Shown piece by piece: positions 27,701 through 36,379 of a stretch of DNA of 64,000 nt. The notes beneath the pieces were generated by a model, which was not told the DNA's origin, did not search any database, and saw only the letters and a program-made list of their open reading frames with translations. Source of the DNA: Flavobacterium jejuense (GTDB lineage: Bacteria; Bacteroidota; Bacteroidia; Flavobacteriales; Flavobacteriaceae). The number at the start of each line of letters is the position of its first letter. Position 1 is the first letter of the stretch. A program made the position numbers and the translations under genes. The stretch spans positions 372,001 to 436,000 of the forward strand of contig NZ_VEVQ02000002.1 of assembly GCF_006491595.2 (NCBI RefSeq). Reading direction: 5' to 3'.

Positions 27701-28616
27701 TCAAGGCGATAGCAATAAAAACACTGTCTGGAAGTGCATTTTTTATTTTTTGTTGTAGGATATCAGTATAATAAAAGTTCAAATGTTTTTGAGATATTCC
27801 ATTTAATTGATTGCGATGATGCATTAATAATTGGATAAAAGTTCTCATTAAAATAGTGTCAGGAAAATGACTTCTTGTTTCTTTTAATTTATCAAAAGCT
27901 ACTTTTGCATGTTGCGTAATAGTATTGAAAAAAGTAAATAGTTGATCTCCAGAATTTTTTATAGCTGTAATAAAATCTGAAATCTTATTTTTAAAAAAAG
28001 AGGAATTTAAATGGAGAATTTCCCAATAGTTTTTTTTGTCTTTACTCTGTTTCCAAATGGTTGGATCTGCATTTTGAAAAATAGAATACTCAATGTTTTC
28101 TACTTTTGCCATAATATTGTTTAAAATTAGCTGTCTGCGTAATGATAATAAAGCCCATAATTGACCACTATAAATGTGCTCCACTTGGTAAAGAATATAT
28201 TTTTTAAGACTAAATTCTTGATCTGATTTTAACAGAAAGCGAATCCAATGTTCTAGTTTTATAAACAATTGAAATATTTGATCAAAAAGAGAACTGATTA
28301 GTTTACCAATGTTAGTATTGTTTTCGTCCTTTTGAAATAAAGACTCTATATGAGAACAACTGTGAAGAAAAAGAACCTGTTTTTTAACAACATTAGTCTT
28401 AGAAATAGAAGCTAAAATGATGATAGGATCTTTAAATAGAAAAGGAGTCCAGTTCCCGCTTAGCTGATTAGAAGCATCATAAAAATTGATAAGCGAAGCA
28501 AAATCAGCTATAAAACTTAGCCAGTCGCGTTCTGTTCTACCATCAATCAAATTCGATGATGGAACCAAAGCTTCTTCTACTGAAGTTAATATAGTATTTT
28601 GGTTCAATATATTCAT
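24708..28616 (-). CDS. eCIS baseplate J-like wedge protein (Afp11-like)
   Basis: A 1302-residue protein, the largest of the cluster. The C-terminal 250 residues have the baseplate J/gp6-type core: NRLKTKDRIVSLTDYYSVIQ near 1102-1121, then VYKNKKVSVFVVKRC and the closing IGENLSADDVIYFMRTIEGV. The middle contains beta-rich inserted domains. It is the main baseplate wedge component and triggers sheath contraction in related systems. It begins directly after the gp25-like gene (zero spacing) and overlaps the Afp12-like gene by 14 bp, so the three baseplate genes are translationally coupled. Confidence 0.85.
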   Translation of the reverse strand: MNILNQNTILTSVEEALVPSSNLIDGRTERDWLSFIADFASLINFYDASNQLSGNWTPFLFKDPIIILASISKTNVVKKQVLFLHSCSHIESLFQKDENNTNIGKLISSLFDQIFQLFIKLEHWIRFLLKSDQEFSLKKYILYQVEHIYSGQLWALLSLRRQLILNNIMAKVENIEYSIFQNADPTIWKQSKDKKNYWEILHLNSSFFKNKISDFITAIKNSGDQLFTFFNTITQHAKVAFDKLKETRSHFPDTILMRTFIQLLMHHRNQLNGISQKHLNFYYTDILQQKIKNALPDSVFIAIALSKKDTSFLLPKGSLFDAGVDTQKEPILFSSTENITLNPATIVSAKTIAAATIENTSTKLYLENIATPSLLQKNESGKIEGWPIFGDNNPTITSSTLTLGFAFASPMLLLKEGNRTINVTLTFNEKGATTFLNNATYFLSTQKTWLSVPVSINETNDSSLSVTLSITLEASEPAIEAFIKNPDGYDSQWPMLKIQFNSISAGITIPVINTVQFDVTVQNNTTLQLYNDFGALDSKKPFELFGPTPLINSSFIIGSNEIFSKPLQSLQIDMTWDTLPKNFQTYYQEYNTYISSTITTTQKQLVPDTSKSHGILQKIENIIKAGVKLVKDVVKKAVDTIIALLKEILQLLKDILGIVDPKATTPFNNTCFTVDFEILNNATWKKIDIVKQGIAIAEDGTITPIPYTVNKYCVPPVDNSSNLLFSTDNTAQECELTPKSFFSYTALSSAFKSLASSNQNAKQTATTTEVSPVSTTEKMVTTFTANPTIQNSPLLFTAESTSGFIKMVLSGPNPYGFGSQIYPEIVGSIALQNALQISKDSKNAKKLIPSAKLPFAPKLKTIVANYSASQSYDLTKTGDFPLQCYTYAPFINYLTYDALGTVPTYNYNVGDAKIISSQASTGIPLVSSTYNYKGFLYIELKDVIAPSEINFYVELGRKEGNIPTDTKPDYYYLSTSGWQLLPLLSDGTNNLSCSGIITFNLPKNISNKTSLMNSENYWICLATKSDISNYPEITFLKTNGVLLTRSGTEYLFDTTEPKINSDSITKSHIAIPEIANIVQPFASFGGKAMENDTIKNKRVSNRLKTKDRIVSLTDYYSVIQEEFNDIYYSKSVYKNKKVSVFVVKRCKSISDYNALTPMITVCAEEKIQQYLKERTSPFTTLTVSNFSYLTVTIDTTITLSNGYEFTGVQKTVTAALKLFLSPWIVTDSPQITIGENLSADDVIYFMRTIEGVSSVDKLTFNTTKLSPNGEPIIQTDLTLIQLNQNPELIIASNINHTINERD

Positions 28617-29057
28617 TTATCTACTTCCTAAATTAGTGCCTTCTTTTATGAAAAAAGGAAAAACATAATTGTGTCTAGTATTGGTTTGATTAAAAACGTA
28701 TGCAATTCTTATTTCTATAAGTCCAGATAAAATATCAGCATATACTACTGTAATTTCTTGTAAACTTATTCTAGGTTCATTGTGCAATAAAGAGAATCTA
28801 ATTACATCAGCAATTTCTCCCTTTAATGTTTCATCCATTTTTCTAAAAAAAAACTGCTGAAGTCCAGAACCAAATCTCGAATTTAAATAGCGTTCACCAG
28901 TATTTGTAAGAAGAATAATTCGTATTGATTCATTTACATTCTGTTCATAACCAGAAAGGCTCAACTGATGATTTCCTGCTGAAAAAGTAACAGGAAAAGA
29001 CCATCCAGAACCTAAAAAATGATTCTCTTCTTTCGTTATTGGTTTGTTATTATCCAC
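28617..29057 (-). CDS. gp25-like baseplate protein (Afp9-like)
   Basis: A 146-residue protein of the GPW/gp25 family. Diagnostic segments are NVNESIRIILLTNTGERYLN (about 41-60), SRFGSGLQQFFF just after, and RISLQEITV near 95-103. The NTGERYLNSRFGSGL block is the gp25 signature. In contractile systems this small protein seats the first sheath ring on the baseplate wedges. Its start overlaps the end of the PAAR gene by 8 bp. Confidence 0.92.
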   Translation of the reverse strand: MDNNKPITKEENHFLGSGWSFPVTFSAGNHQLSLSGYEQNVNESIRIILLTNTGERYLNSRFGSGLQQFFFRKMDETLKGEIADVIRFSLLHNEPRISLQEITVVYADILSGLIEIRIAYVFNQTNTRHNYVFPFFIKEGTNLGSR

Positions 29058-29352
29058 CTATCATTACATTTAAAGCTCCTAATACAATACTTCCACCGTG
29101 TGCCGTTGAGTCTCCCATTCTAGCAGCAGGCATACCACCAATCATTACAGTTGATGAACCTTTAACAATAGAATCTGGTGGACCAACACATACTAGCATA
29201 TCACCAACTCTTGCAGCGGGTAATTTGCAAATTAAAACTGTAGGTTCACCAGGACCAATTATAGGTCCACCTACATGAGGAATAGGTGCTGGCACGGCAG
29301 GAGTCTGCATGGGACATTCGTGAAAATCTGTTAATCTTGCTGCAGGAGGCAT
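29050..29352 (-). CDS. PAAR spike-tip protein (Afp10-like)
   Basis: A 100-residue PAAR protein, starting MPPAARLTDFHECPM. Two internal PAAR-type repeats are visible, KLPAARVGDMLVCVGPPDSI and GMPAARMGDSTAHGG. His, Cys, Cys and His residues are placed to bind the tip metal. It forms the sharp point on the VgrG-like spike. The ATG at 29352 is preferred over a GTG further upstream, because the domain begins exactly there and the extra 18 residues are not PAAR-like. The leader contains a tandem heptamer repeat. Gene order (spike, tip, gp25) is usual for Bacteroidota eCIS. Confidence 0.92.
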   Translation of the reverse strand: MPPAARLTDFHECPMQTPAVPAPIPHVGGPIIGPGEPTVLICKLPAARVGDMLVCVGPPDSIVKGSSTVMIGGMPAARMGDSTAHGGSIVLGALNVMIGG

Positions 29353-29408
29353 ATTTTTATATTTTAAATTATTATTTAAGTAGTCTTGTATTCTATAAAT
29401 AATCACTC

Positions 29409-29452
<44 letters not shown>

Positions 29453-29455
29453 CTC

Positions 29456-31255
29456 TTAATTTATCATCACCATAGCACCTTTAAGAACTAATTGTGCTCC
29501 TCCTTGTACTTCTGCATTTAAATTCCCTTTTGCAGTATACTGACTTTGAGCTGTTTCTTTAATATTGATGCCACTTGTAGCTACGTCACCACCGGAAGCA
29601 GCAACTGTAACTCCTTGATTCCCTTTTATATTTACTTTTTGAGTTGCTTCAATATTGATGTCTTTGGCACTTTTTATAGTGATACCACTACTAGACATTA
29701 CTATACTATTCTCATTTTGATCTTTAATAGTAATTTGTTTGTCTTTATCGCTAACAATGATGGTGTTTTTATTAGGAGTAGCTAGTGTCCAAACGACATT
29801 TTCATCATCAAATTCAATAGCTATTTTGGATTTTGAAACAATAGCTTTAATACTGTTCTTTTCATTTGGTGTTAAACCTTCAAAGGGTTTTAATTTGGAA
29901 CTACTATACAAACTCCCTAAAATAATAGGGTAGCGAGGGTCTTCATTTAAAAAACCAATAACAACTTCATCACCTACTTCAGGTAAAAAGAAAGCACCAG
30001 CACCATTTGTAGAGTAGAAATTAGACAATCTAGCCCAAATACCTTCTCCATTAGTATCAAATAAAGGAACAGTAATTAAGATTCTATACTGAGAATCAGG
30101 ATCACTGTCTATTTTTTTTACGGTTCCATTAAATAACCCTCTTGCTCCAGGTAATAAGCCTGAGGCTGGAGGAGCCATAACATCGGGTTCTTCTGTAAAC
30201 CAAATTGGAGTAAGACCAATATTAACTTCGGTAATCCAATTTCCTTCCGAAATATCATGGGTAACACTAGAAATAAAATGATCTCCATTAAATCGATCTC
30301 CAAGGCCTCCTAAAGTGATATAATTACCAGGATTCACTAAATTGGTACCTTGAAATTTTGCTTCTCCTTGTATTTTTGAGTACTCACTTTTTATTAGTTG
30401 AGCTTTTGTCCAATTTGTTAAATCTGCATTTTCAAGAGAACCAGATGTTTGTAGTTGATAGTCTGACAAACTCACAACCTCTGAAAGTTTTTTTGAAGAG
30501 ATATTTCCTGGACCAGGAACATTATTAGTAGATTGCATAGATGCAATAGCCTGATTTTTATAGTCCCAAGTACTGGCTTTTACAGTATCTATTTGTGTAA
30601 TGGAATTCATAATTGCATTAAATTGCATCAGTTCATTACCATAGGATACACTTAAAACAGGGCTTGTATTTGCGTCAGGTGGAGCCACTGTAACCGTACC
30701 GTTGAGAGTGGTAATTAACATTCCATTGCTTTCAGCACGAGCCATAATATAATCCCAATCACTTACATAGTATTGTACTTGTTCTGGCCAAGTTGTAGTC
30801 GTTGCGGTCACTTTTGCTGTTAAACCAGAATAGGTTCCAATGATGGAAGTCATGATATCACTATCTTTCTTTTTGTTAAAAGTTAAACTTTTTCTACCTA
30901 CAATCATTTTTATGGCTTCATCCCTACATTCAACTTCTAGTGCGGAACCAACAATTTCGTCTATGCGAATGGATTGGCTTGTAATGATACCTTGAAAAAC
31001 AACCTGATTTTTTGTATCATAGCCACATTCAATGGTCACTTTTGCACCAGGAACAAAAGTGGAAGAGGAACTAGCCTCAAACTTCCCTGTGGTTGATTCT
31101 CCATCGAGTATCGTAAATTTTGCAGCAGCTATTCTATTCACTTCTTTAGTTATGTGTACAGAGAGCACATTCAATTCACTAGGAATTGCTGAGCCATCAA
31201 CTTTGACAGTAAATGTTACTATATCACCAGAAGCTATTTTACTTTGGGTTGCCAT
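29456..31255 (-). CDS. VgrG-like spike protein (Afp8-like)
   Basis: A 599-residue spike protein. Residues 1-360 are the gp27-like hub (for example ILDGESTTGKFEA near 42-54 and ISSVTHDISEGNWITEVNIG near 323-342). Residues 370-455 are the gp5-like OB fold (GLFNGTVKKIDSDPDSQYRI, then GVGDEVVIGFLNEDPRYP-type text as FLPEVGDEVVIGFLNEDPR). Residues 490-599 are short alternating beta repeats expected of the needle (ITIKSAKDINIEATQKVNIK). Starts on the base shared with the LysM gene stop (TAATG overlap). Confidence 0.9.
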   Translation of the reverse strand: MATQSKIASGDIVTFTVKVDGSAIPSELNVLSVHITKEVNRIAAAKFTILDGESTTGKFEASSSSTFVPGAKVTIECGYDTKNQVVFQGIITSQSIRIDEIVGSALEVECRDEAIKMIVGRKSLTFNKKKDSDIMTSIIGTYSGLTAKVTATTTTWPEQVQYYVSDWDYIMARAESNGMLITTLNGTVTVAPPDANTSPVLSVSYGNELMQFNAIMNSITQIDTVKASTWDYKNQAIASMQSTNNVPGPGNISSKKLSEVVSLSDYQLQTSGSLENADLTNWTKAQLIKSEYSKIQGEAKFQGTNLVNPGNYITLGGLGDRFNGDHFISSVTHDISEGNWITEVNIGLTPIWFTEEPDVMAPPASGLLPGARGLFNGTVKKIDSDPDSQYRILITVPLFDTNGEGIWARLSNFYSTNGAGAFFLPEVGDEVVIGFLNEDPRYPIILGSLYSSSKLKPFEGLTPNEKNSIKAIVSKSKIAIEFDDENVVWTLATPNKNTIIVSDKDKQITIKDQNENSIVMSSSGITIKSAKDINIEATQKVNIKGNQGVTVAASGGDVATSGINIKETAQSQYTAKGNLNAEVQGGAQLVLKGAMVMIN

Positions 31256-31932
31256 TATTCAGGTTGTATTATAGGAGGGAAAATTAATTTTTGACCTCCT
31301 TTTAGATTTCTAAACTTATTAAGATTGTTGTACTGTGCCACTTGTATATAATAGGAATTGTCGTTCCAAGTTTTTTGACAAAGCTGTGGAAGCGTATTTC
31401 CTTCAACTACACTTACCAAGTGAGTAATATCTGGTGATTCATTGCCTTTTAGCTGTTCTTCATCTTCGGGTGAAATATATTGTGTAAAACCTAAAGATAA
31501 TTTAGCTCTTAAGGGACTTCCGTCAGGTTTAAAAAGAGTATAAGATATATCCATTGATTTTAATACACCTTTAAAAACTAGACTTTTACCCCATTGTACT
31601 TTAACAAAATTGGGACGATGAATTTTACCATGATAGGTATATACAATATTTTCTAAAGTGCTAATTTCCTTAGCTAAATCGGTTCTTTTAGAATCCACTA
31701 CACCAGTACAGTCTATTGTGATATCAAAATTTAATTTTTCAACAGGTGTACTTTTATATTTCTGTGATGGAGTACTTGTATTTGGCGCTTGTTGTTCATT
31801 ATAATCGATTCCTCTTTGCCATTTTATCGTGTCTGGATTAATCATCACAGTATAAGGTTGTCCTTCAAAAGCTTGTTGGAAGTTTTCATCTGTATATCCC
31901 GTTATTTTCATCAGTTCTAAACTTGCTCCCAT
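31255..31932 (-). CDS. LysM-containing tube/spike adaptor (Afp7-like)
   Basis: A 225-residue protein ending in a LysM module: LPQLCQKTWNDNSYYIQVAQ (about 182-201) followed by NNLNKFRNLKGGQKLIFPP. The first 170 residues are a beta-rich domain beginning LELMKITGYTDENFQQAFEG. Afp7-type proteins of this design connect the inner tube to the spike hub; the LysM fold here is a structural module related to phage gp53 and need not bind peptidoglycan. It starts 6 bp after the DUF5908 gene and overlaps the spike gene by one base. Confidence 0.9.
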   Translation of the reverse strand: MGASLELMKITGYTDENFQQAFEGQPYTVMINPDTIKWQRGIDYNEQQAPNTSTPSQKYKSTPVEKLNFDITIDCTGVVDSKRTDLAKEISTLENIVYTYHGKIHRPNFVKVQWGKSLVFKGVLKSMDISYTLFKPDGSPLRAKLSLGFTQYISPEDEEQLKGNESPDITHLVSVVEGNTLPQLCQKTWNDNSYYIQVAQYNNLNKFRNLKGGQKLIFPPIIQPE

Positions 31933-31938
31933 TGTATT

Positions 31939-32109
31939 TTATCTTTTATAGCTGTTTTTTTTAGTTTTTTCTGCTATCATTCTTCTACATTCTTCAAGTA
32001 ACTGTTTTTTTAAAAGATGTATTTCAGTCTCTTTAACTGAGTTGTCGATGAAACTATCTCTTGAAGATATTTCCGTTTTTATGATTAATTCTCTTATTTC
32101 TATTGGCAT
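31939..32109 (-). CDS. DUF5908 family small eCIS protein (56 aa)
   Basis: A short reading frame in the gap between the second tube gene and the LysM gene. Translation starts MPIEIRELIIKTEI and ends KNSYKR; residues 25-50 are charged helix. The MPIEIRELVIK-type opening is the hallmark of DUF5908, a family of small proteins found between the tube and LysM genes of many Bacteroidota eCIS clusters. It begins 3 bp after the preceding stop and ends 6 bp before the LysM start. Its role is unknown; tube-adjacent position suggests a minor assembly factor. Confidence 0.85.
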   Translation of the reverse strand: MPIEIRELIIKTEISSRDSFIDNSVKETEIHLLKKQLLEECRRMIAEKTKKNSYKR

Positions 32110-32112
32110 ACG

Positions 32113-32577
32113 CTAAGCAAATAAATCAGCAATTGAAGTGTCTGGTGTAATCACAAAATAGGTATAAGCTAATTCAATGGATTCTATTACAATCTCATTT
32201 TCTTGTGATTTTAAATCCGATACGGAATACTTTACAGGATAAGCATTGTAAAACGTCCACATAACCGAAACGGAACCATCAGAATTAAACAAGCTAACAG
32301 AAACATCGTGTGTGCTTATGGCACTAGCTAAACCTTCGTCTAATGTACTCGCACACCAATCTATTAATTTAGAACCTTCTGGAATAAGTGCTCTTTTAAG
32401 CACAAGGTTCTGACTGGTGGTAATAGTAGGGAGTCGATATTTAAATCTATTCTCCCCACCACATACTACTTCTTCCATACTCAATTCTTTAGAAATTCCA
32501 GATACCTCTTTGAAAGCAGCATCTTCTCCTTTAAAAGAGAGTTGAAAGTAAAACCCTACGGGATAACTATTTGCCAT
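32113..32577 (-). CDS. eCIS inner tube protein 2 (Afp5-like)
   Basis: A 154-residue member of the gp19/Hcp-like tail tube family. Visible markers are FYFQLSFKGEDAAFKEVSGI near residues 8-27, then VVCGGENRFKYRLPT near 37-51 and NAYPVKYSVSDLKSQENEIV near 108-127. The second tube paralogue in such systems (Afp5/Pvc5) usually forms the first ring that contacts the spike complex. It overlaps the end of the first tube gene by 11 bp. Confidence 0.9.
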   Translation of the reverse strand: MANSYPVGFYFQLSFKGEDAAFKEVSGISKELSMEEVVCGGENRFKYRLPTITTSQNLVLKRALIPEGSKLIDWCASTLDEGLASAISTHDVSVSLFNSDGSVSVMWTFYNAYPVKYSVSDLKSQENEIVIESIELAYTYFVITPDTSIADLFA

Positions 32578-33034
32578 TAGTAATTACTAATTGTTCATGT
32601 GCAATTTCTATAGTATCTACCGCTACTTCATTACCATCAGATTTTAAATCGGTACTTGTAATTTTAGTAGGCCAAGCATTGTTTAATTGCCATTGCATGG
32701 TAGTTCCTCCTTTTTCATCTAATAATCGAATGATAACCGTTCTTCTTTTGATGGTGTTCATGGTTATTTGTGCGTGCCAATCCCAGAAAGAATTGTCATT
32801 TACAAAAACACCTCGTTTCATAGTAACGTTTCCATATTTTGTAATACCTGGCATTTTTTCAGTTGAAAAAAGCGGACTATTACTTTTTCGATATTCAATG
32901 ATTTGATTTTCAACGTCCATTCCAGATACTTCCTGAAAAGCTACTTTTGTTAATTCAGTTCCTAAATCTACTTCAAATCGGAACTTTGGCATGGGCCATG
33001 TTGCGCCTTCTACGCTTCCGTCATCTGCTGCCAT
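32567..33034 (-). CDS. eCIS inner tube protein 1 (Afp1-like)
   Basis: A 155-residue gp19-like tube protein: FRFEVDLGTELTKVAFQEVS (about 18-37), MDVENQIIEYRKS, and NNAWPTKITSTDLKSDGNEV (about 119-138). The closing pattern DLKSxxNEVxxDxIE is shared with tube protein 2, confirming they are paralogues. The more canonical Afp1-like form probably builds the bulk of the tube through which cargo is held. It is 51 bp downstream of the sheath gene. Confidence 0.92.
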   Translation of the reverse strand: MAADDGSVEGATWPMPKFRFEVDLGTELTKVAFQEVSGMDVENQIIEYRKSNSPLFSTEKMPGITKYGNVTMKRGVFVNDNSFWDWHAQITMNTIKRRTVIIRLLDEKGGTTMQWQLNNAWPTKITSTDLKSDGNEVAVDTIEIAHEQLVITNGK

Positions 33035-33085
33035 AATATTTTATTTTTTAGAATTATTAAAATTGTTCATTATTGTGTTTATTTA

Positions 33086-34663
33086 TTAGCTAGAAGTAGC
33101 CATTTGTTGCTGGAAAGTAAGGACTATAAATTCAGCTGGACGTACAATAGCTACCTTAATAGTAACTTTCATAAAGCCATTTAAAATATCTTCGGAAGTC
33201 ATCGTTGTACCTAGACCACAAGCTACTGAAAAGGCATCTGAAGCAGAAGCTCCTTGAAGTCCTCCTTCTTTCCAAATGGAAGTTAAAAAACTACTGATCA
33301 TAGCTTTTACAGCTTCCCAAGTATTTTTGTCATTTGGTTCAAAAACATAAGCATTAGCTGCTAATTTACAAGATTGTTCTAAGAAGGTCATCGTTCTTCT
33401 AACAGGAAGATATTTCCAATCCAAACTATTTCCATCTAATGTTCTTGCTCCCCAAACTAAAATTCCTAATCCATTAAAGAAACGAATAGCATTAATGGAT
33501 TTTCCAGAAACAGCATCTATATTTAGACTGCCTTGTTGTGTTTCTGATAAACGAATTGGTAAGGAAGAAACTCCCACAATAGAAGTGTTTGCCGGTGCTT
33601 GCCAAACTCCTTCTTGATTATCAGTTGTAGTAATAACACCAGCCATTCCGCCACTTGGTGGCAAAATGTTAGCATCAAATAATATATGCTTAATCATAAG
33701 ACTATACGTTTTACTAGCATTTATCAAGGCATTATTATTTTGGGTAACAGTAAGTCCAGAAGATGGATTATTGATATTACTCATAATACTTGCCACACTT
33801 GGATTTGGATTATCTGCAGGATTTAATAGTGTTTCAAGTTGTTTCGTATCACCACCAAATAAATTAGTATAATCGATATCCTGATTTTGCATTACTGTTG
33901 TTCCTATGAAAGGGTAATAAGCAGTACCATAATTTAAACCTTGAGAACCAGTATTGTTTCTAAAAGTTTCAATATCATTTGGATACATGATAGGGTCAGG
34001 ATTTCTACCGCCTATAATATCAAAAATGGCAACAGCAGTCTGCATTTGAGTACATTGTAATAACATTTCTTGCATTAAGGTACCGTTGTTTTCTACAGTA
34101 AGTAATGTTGCTTCTGGACAGATATACATAGTTGGTTCCTGCTCATTTAAAAGTAATGATAAACCATTCTTTAAATCGGCTAGTTGAACGTTAGTATTAA
34201 TAATTTGTTCTCCTGGTGTCATAGGATTTTTTGAAGGAGCTCCATAGGATCCTACAGAAACAATGTAAGCATCACCTCCACCATTTTCATAAAACAACTT
34301 GATACTGTTGTACAAGTAATAGATTGTATTTGGATCTGGAACGATAGAATAATAATCGTTATCAATCAGCATATAGTCTCCTTTTTCGGGCTGACTTTTT
34401 TGTTTTACCAAATAGTATTCTGGTGCATATTGTTTAGCAGGGCTAGCTGGTGGTGCTGGATCTGGAAAACAATAAATGGCCTGGAATTCAGCAAAAGAAG
34501 TGATCTTTTGTGCCACATTTTTGTATGATTTTCCTTCATACGATGCTGTGGGTGTGTACCCTATAAATGCTGGTACTGCGGTTGCAACAGGAACTACCGA
34601 ATTAGGAAATGCATTTAATTCGTTAATGTAGACACCTGGTGATTTAATGTTAGATTCAATCAT
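33086..34663 (-). CDS. eCIS contractile sheath protein (Afp2-4-like)
   Basis: A 525-residue phage tail sheath protein. The N-terminal strand and handshake region reads SPGVYINELNAFPNSVVPVA (about 8-27). The C-terminal sheath domain is clear: ILVWGARTLDGNSLDWKYLP (near 401-420), then RRTMTFLEQS and IVRPAEFIVLTFQQQ at the end. Only one sheath gene is present, whereas the Serratia and Photorhabdus clusters have three. The variable domain in the middle (about 90-300) is probably surface exposed. Confidence 0.95.
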   Translation of the reverse strand: MIESNIKSPGVYINELNAFPNSVVPVATAVPAFIGYTPTASYEGKSYKNVAQKITSFAEFQAIYCFPDPAPPASPAKQYAPEYYLVKQKSQPEKGDYMLIDNDYYSIVPDPNTIYYLYNSIKLFYENGGGDAYIVSVGSYGAPSKNPMTPGEQIINTNVQLADLKNGLSLLLNEQEPTMYICPEATLLTVENNGTLMQEMLLQCTQMQTAVAIFDIIGGRNPDPIMYPNDIETFRNNTGSQGLNYGTAYYPFIGTTVMQNQDIDYTNLFGGDTKQLETLLNPADNPNPSVASIMSNINNPSSGLTVTQNNNALINASKTYSLMIKHILFDANILPPSGGMAGVITTTDNQEGVWQAPANTSIVGVSSLPIRLSETQQGSLNIDAVSGKSINAIRFFNGLGILVWGARTLDGNSLDWKYLPVRRTMTFLEQSCKLAANAYVFEPNDKNTWEAVKAMISSFLTSIWKEGGLQGASASDAFSVACGLGTTMTSEDILNGFMKVTIKVAIVRPAEFIVLTFQQQMATSS

Positions 34664-34692
34664 GGTTTTTCATATTTGTTTTTATTAATTGT

Positions 34693-35508
34693 TTATATAT
34701 ACACATAGATAGGCGATGTAATGAATTTTTTACCATCTTCAATCTCTAAACCTATGTTTTTAGGACTTGGATTTGGTAATCCTTTAAAAATTATTTTCTT
34801 TGTCAAATTTGTGGTATTTAATTGGTCAACTAAGTCAAATTTATATGTGGAAACTTCACTTATTTTTAAAAAATTTTTACCAGAAGAAAAGAGTAGCGCT
34901 TCTTTACCGTTTGGTATAGTCACTGTTGTAGGTTCTTCAAAAGTAATGGGGTTTTTACTATTTAATGAAGGGTTGTTCAGCTTTATTTTACTACTATTTA
35001 TAATATAATAACGCCATTGAGTAGCTCTAGATTCAAAAGTAATTAGATACTGACAAGGTATATTACTCTTTAGTAATACTATTAAATCTTTAAAATAAAC
35101 TTTAAGAGAACCTATCTGAGCAACGCTACTACCACTAGAATAAGTTGTTGTTAGTACTCTTTTTTCATTTTTAACCTTCATTTTGGAACTTGAAAAACTG
35201 AGTTGACCTATCCAATCTATCGGAATTGCTGTATAATCCATGAAGTTAGGGTCTGTTAAAATAAGATCAAATTCAAAATAGGCTTGTTGACTATTTGTTG
35301 CAATATAATTTAAGTACTCTATGCTACTTCCGTTTGTATTGGTATAAAAATCGAATCCATTAGTAACTATATTCCTTTTAAACCCATACCTTTTAATAAG
35401 ATTCATTGTTGCTGAATTGGGTTGAAATATGAAACTCGAGCATATTCCTTCTTTGAAGTAATCATGAAAAACATGAAGTGAAAAAAGAAGATGGTATTGA
35501 TTGTTCAT
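34693..35508 (-). CDS. Conserved eCIS-cluster protein, cap-adaptor candidate
   Basis: A 271-residue protein without signal peptide. The opening NNQYHLLFSLHVFHDYFKEG (residues 2-21) has the feel of a recurrent domain in Bacteroidota eCIS loci, always near the DUF4255 gene, but I cannot name a family. It reads as mostly beta strands, and the end (KKFITSPIYVYI) resembles a beta-barrel closing strand. Placed 12 bp after the DUF4255 cap gene and 29 bp before the sheath gene, it may join cap to sheath or tube, as cap-adaptor proteins do in some membrane- or thylakoid-bound contractile systems. That role is inference from position. Confidence 0.55.
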   Translation of the reverse strand: MNNQYHLLFSLHVFHDYFKEGICSSFIFQPNSATMNLIKRYGFKRNIVTNGFDFYTNTNGSSIEYLNYIATNSQQAYFEFDLILTDPNFMDYTAIPIDWIGQLSFSSSKMKVKNEKRVLTTTYSSGSSVAQIGSLKVYFKDLIVLLKSNIPCQYLITFESRATQWRYYIINSSKIKLNNPSLNSKNPITFEEPTTVTIPNGKEALLFSSGKNFLKISEVSTYKFDLVDQLNTTNLTKKIIFKGLPNPSPKNIGLEIEDGKKFITSPIYVYI

Positions 35509-35520
35509 AATTCAGTTACA

Positions 35521-36081
35521 TTAATTGTTTTCAATTTGATTGATGGCTGTTGTAAAGCCTTCGTTGTCATTAGATTGAATAGTTATCAATCGAGTCTTAT
35601 AAACAATTGAAGGCTTGTATTTTGCACCCATTGCAGTCCATAAGCTATGCATTTGATTGTAATTCAATTTTTCAATTTCAAATTCGAGTTTGCTTAAACC
35701 TGTTGGAATAGTTGAAAAATTAGTTGCGTCTAATACAACATGAGATTGGAAAAATTGAAGCACAGAATTTAAAAATTTCAAAGACTCATCATAATCGTCA
35801 AAATAGGAGGTTATCAATAAATTTAGATTAAATCTTAATGAAGGATTTAGATCACCGTAATTCCCATTAGCTAACTTTTGATTGCGCACATAGAAAGGTT
35901 GTAACGTTTCTTGTTCAATGTTAATTAAAGAGATAACTACCTTATTTTGATTTTTTACAGGTATTGTTCCATTGTCGTCTATAATATTGTTTAAAATCAC
36001 TTTGCTTTCATCCAACTGGTATTTATTCTTGATATATTGATCAAGTACACTAGTCGTAAATTGGAGTGATTTCATTAACAT
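35521..36081 (-). CDS. DUF4255 tube-terminator/cap protein (Afp16-like)
   Basis: A 186-residue protein with the DUF4255 pattern: ALDxYIxxKY-type opening seen here as SVLDQYIKNKYQLDESKVIL, then VVISLINIEQETLQPFYVRN near 48-67, LRFNLNLLITSYFDDYDESL near 81-100, and LWTAMGAKYKPSIVYKTRLI near 146-165. DUF4255 proteins (Afp16/Pvc16) terminate the tube and cap the distal end of the particle. This is the first gene of the eCIS run; the 298 bp upstream (36082-36379) contain no gene and must hold the main promoter, though the best -7 match there, TAACTTTA, is imperfect. Confidence 0.92.
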   Translation of the reverse strand: MLMKSLQFTTSVLDQYIKNKYQLDESKVILNNIIDDNGTIPVKNQNKVVISLINIEQETLQPFYVRNQKLANGNYGDLNPSLRFNLNLLITSYFDDYDESLKFLNSVLQFFQSHVVLDATNFSTIPTGLSKLEFEIEKLNYNQMHSLWTAMGAKYKPSIVYKTRLITIQSNDNEGFTTAINQIENN

Positions 36082-36379
36082 ATAACTTTCTTTTATAATC
36101 TAATCTTCTAAAAAGTATTTTTAAGTACTTATTTTTGAATGAAGTAAAGTTAAACTAGTTATTTAAGTAAAGGATGGTTTTACTATGTACCTTTCGTGGA
36201 CAGATTAAAAGAAGCTGTAGACAAACCGTAGACATATTACTTTATAGTAATGAAATTATAGCAATAGTGGTTAAATTTAAAAGTGTAGCAGCTCTATCAA
36301 AATATTTGGTAGAATAGTAAATCTAAAAATAAATAGAGGAGAGAAGAGGAAATGAGTGTTTTGGCTAGAATTTGTTCAA

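Noticed and set aside
29353..29406. GTG-started extension of the PAAR protein
   Set aside because: The PAAR domain begins at the internal Met; the extra residues are unlike the family.
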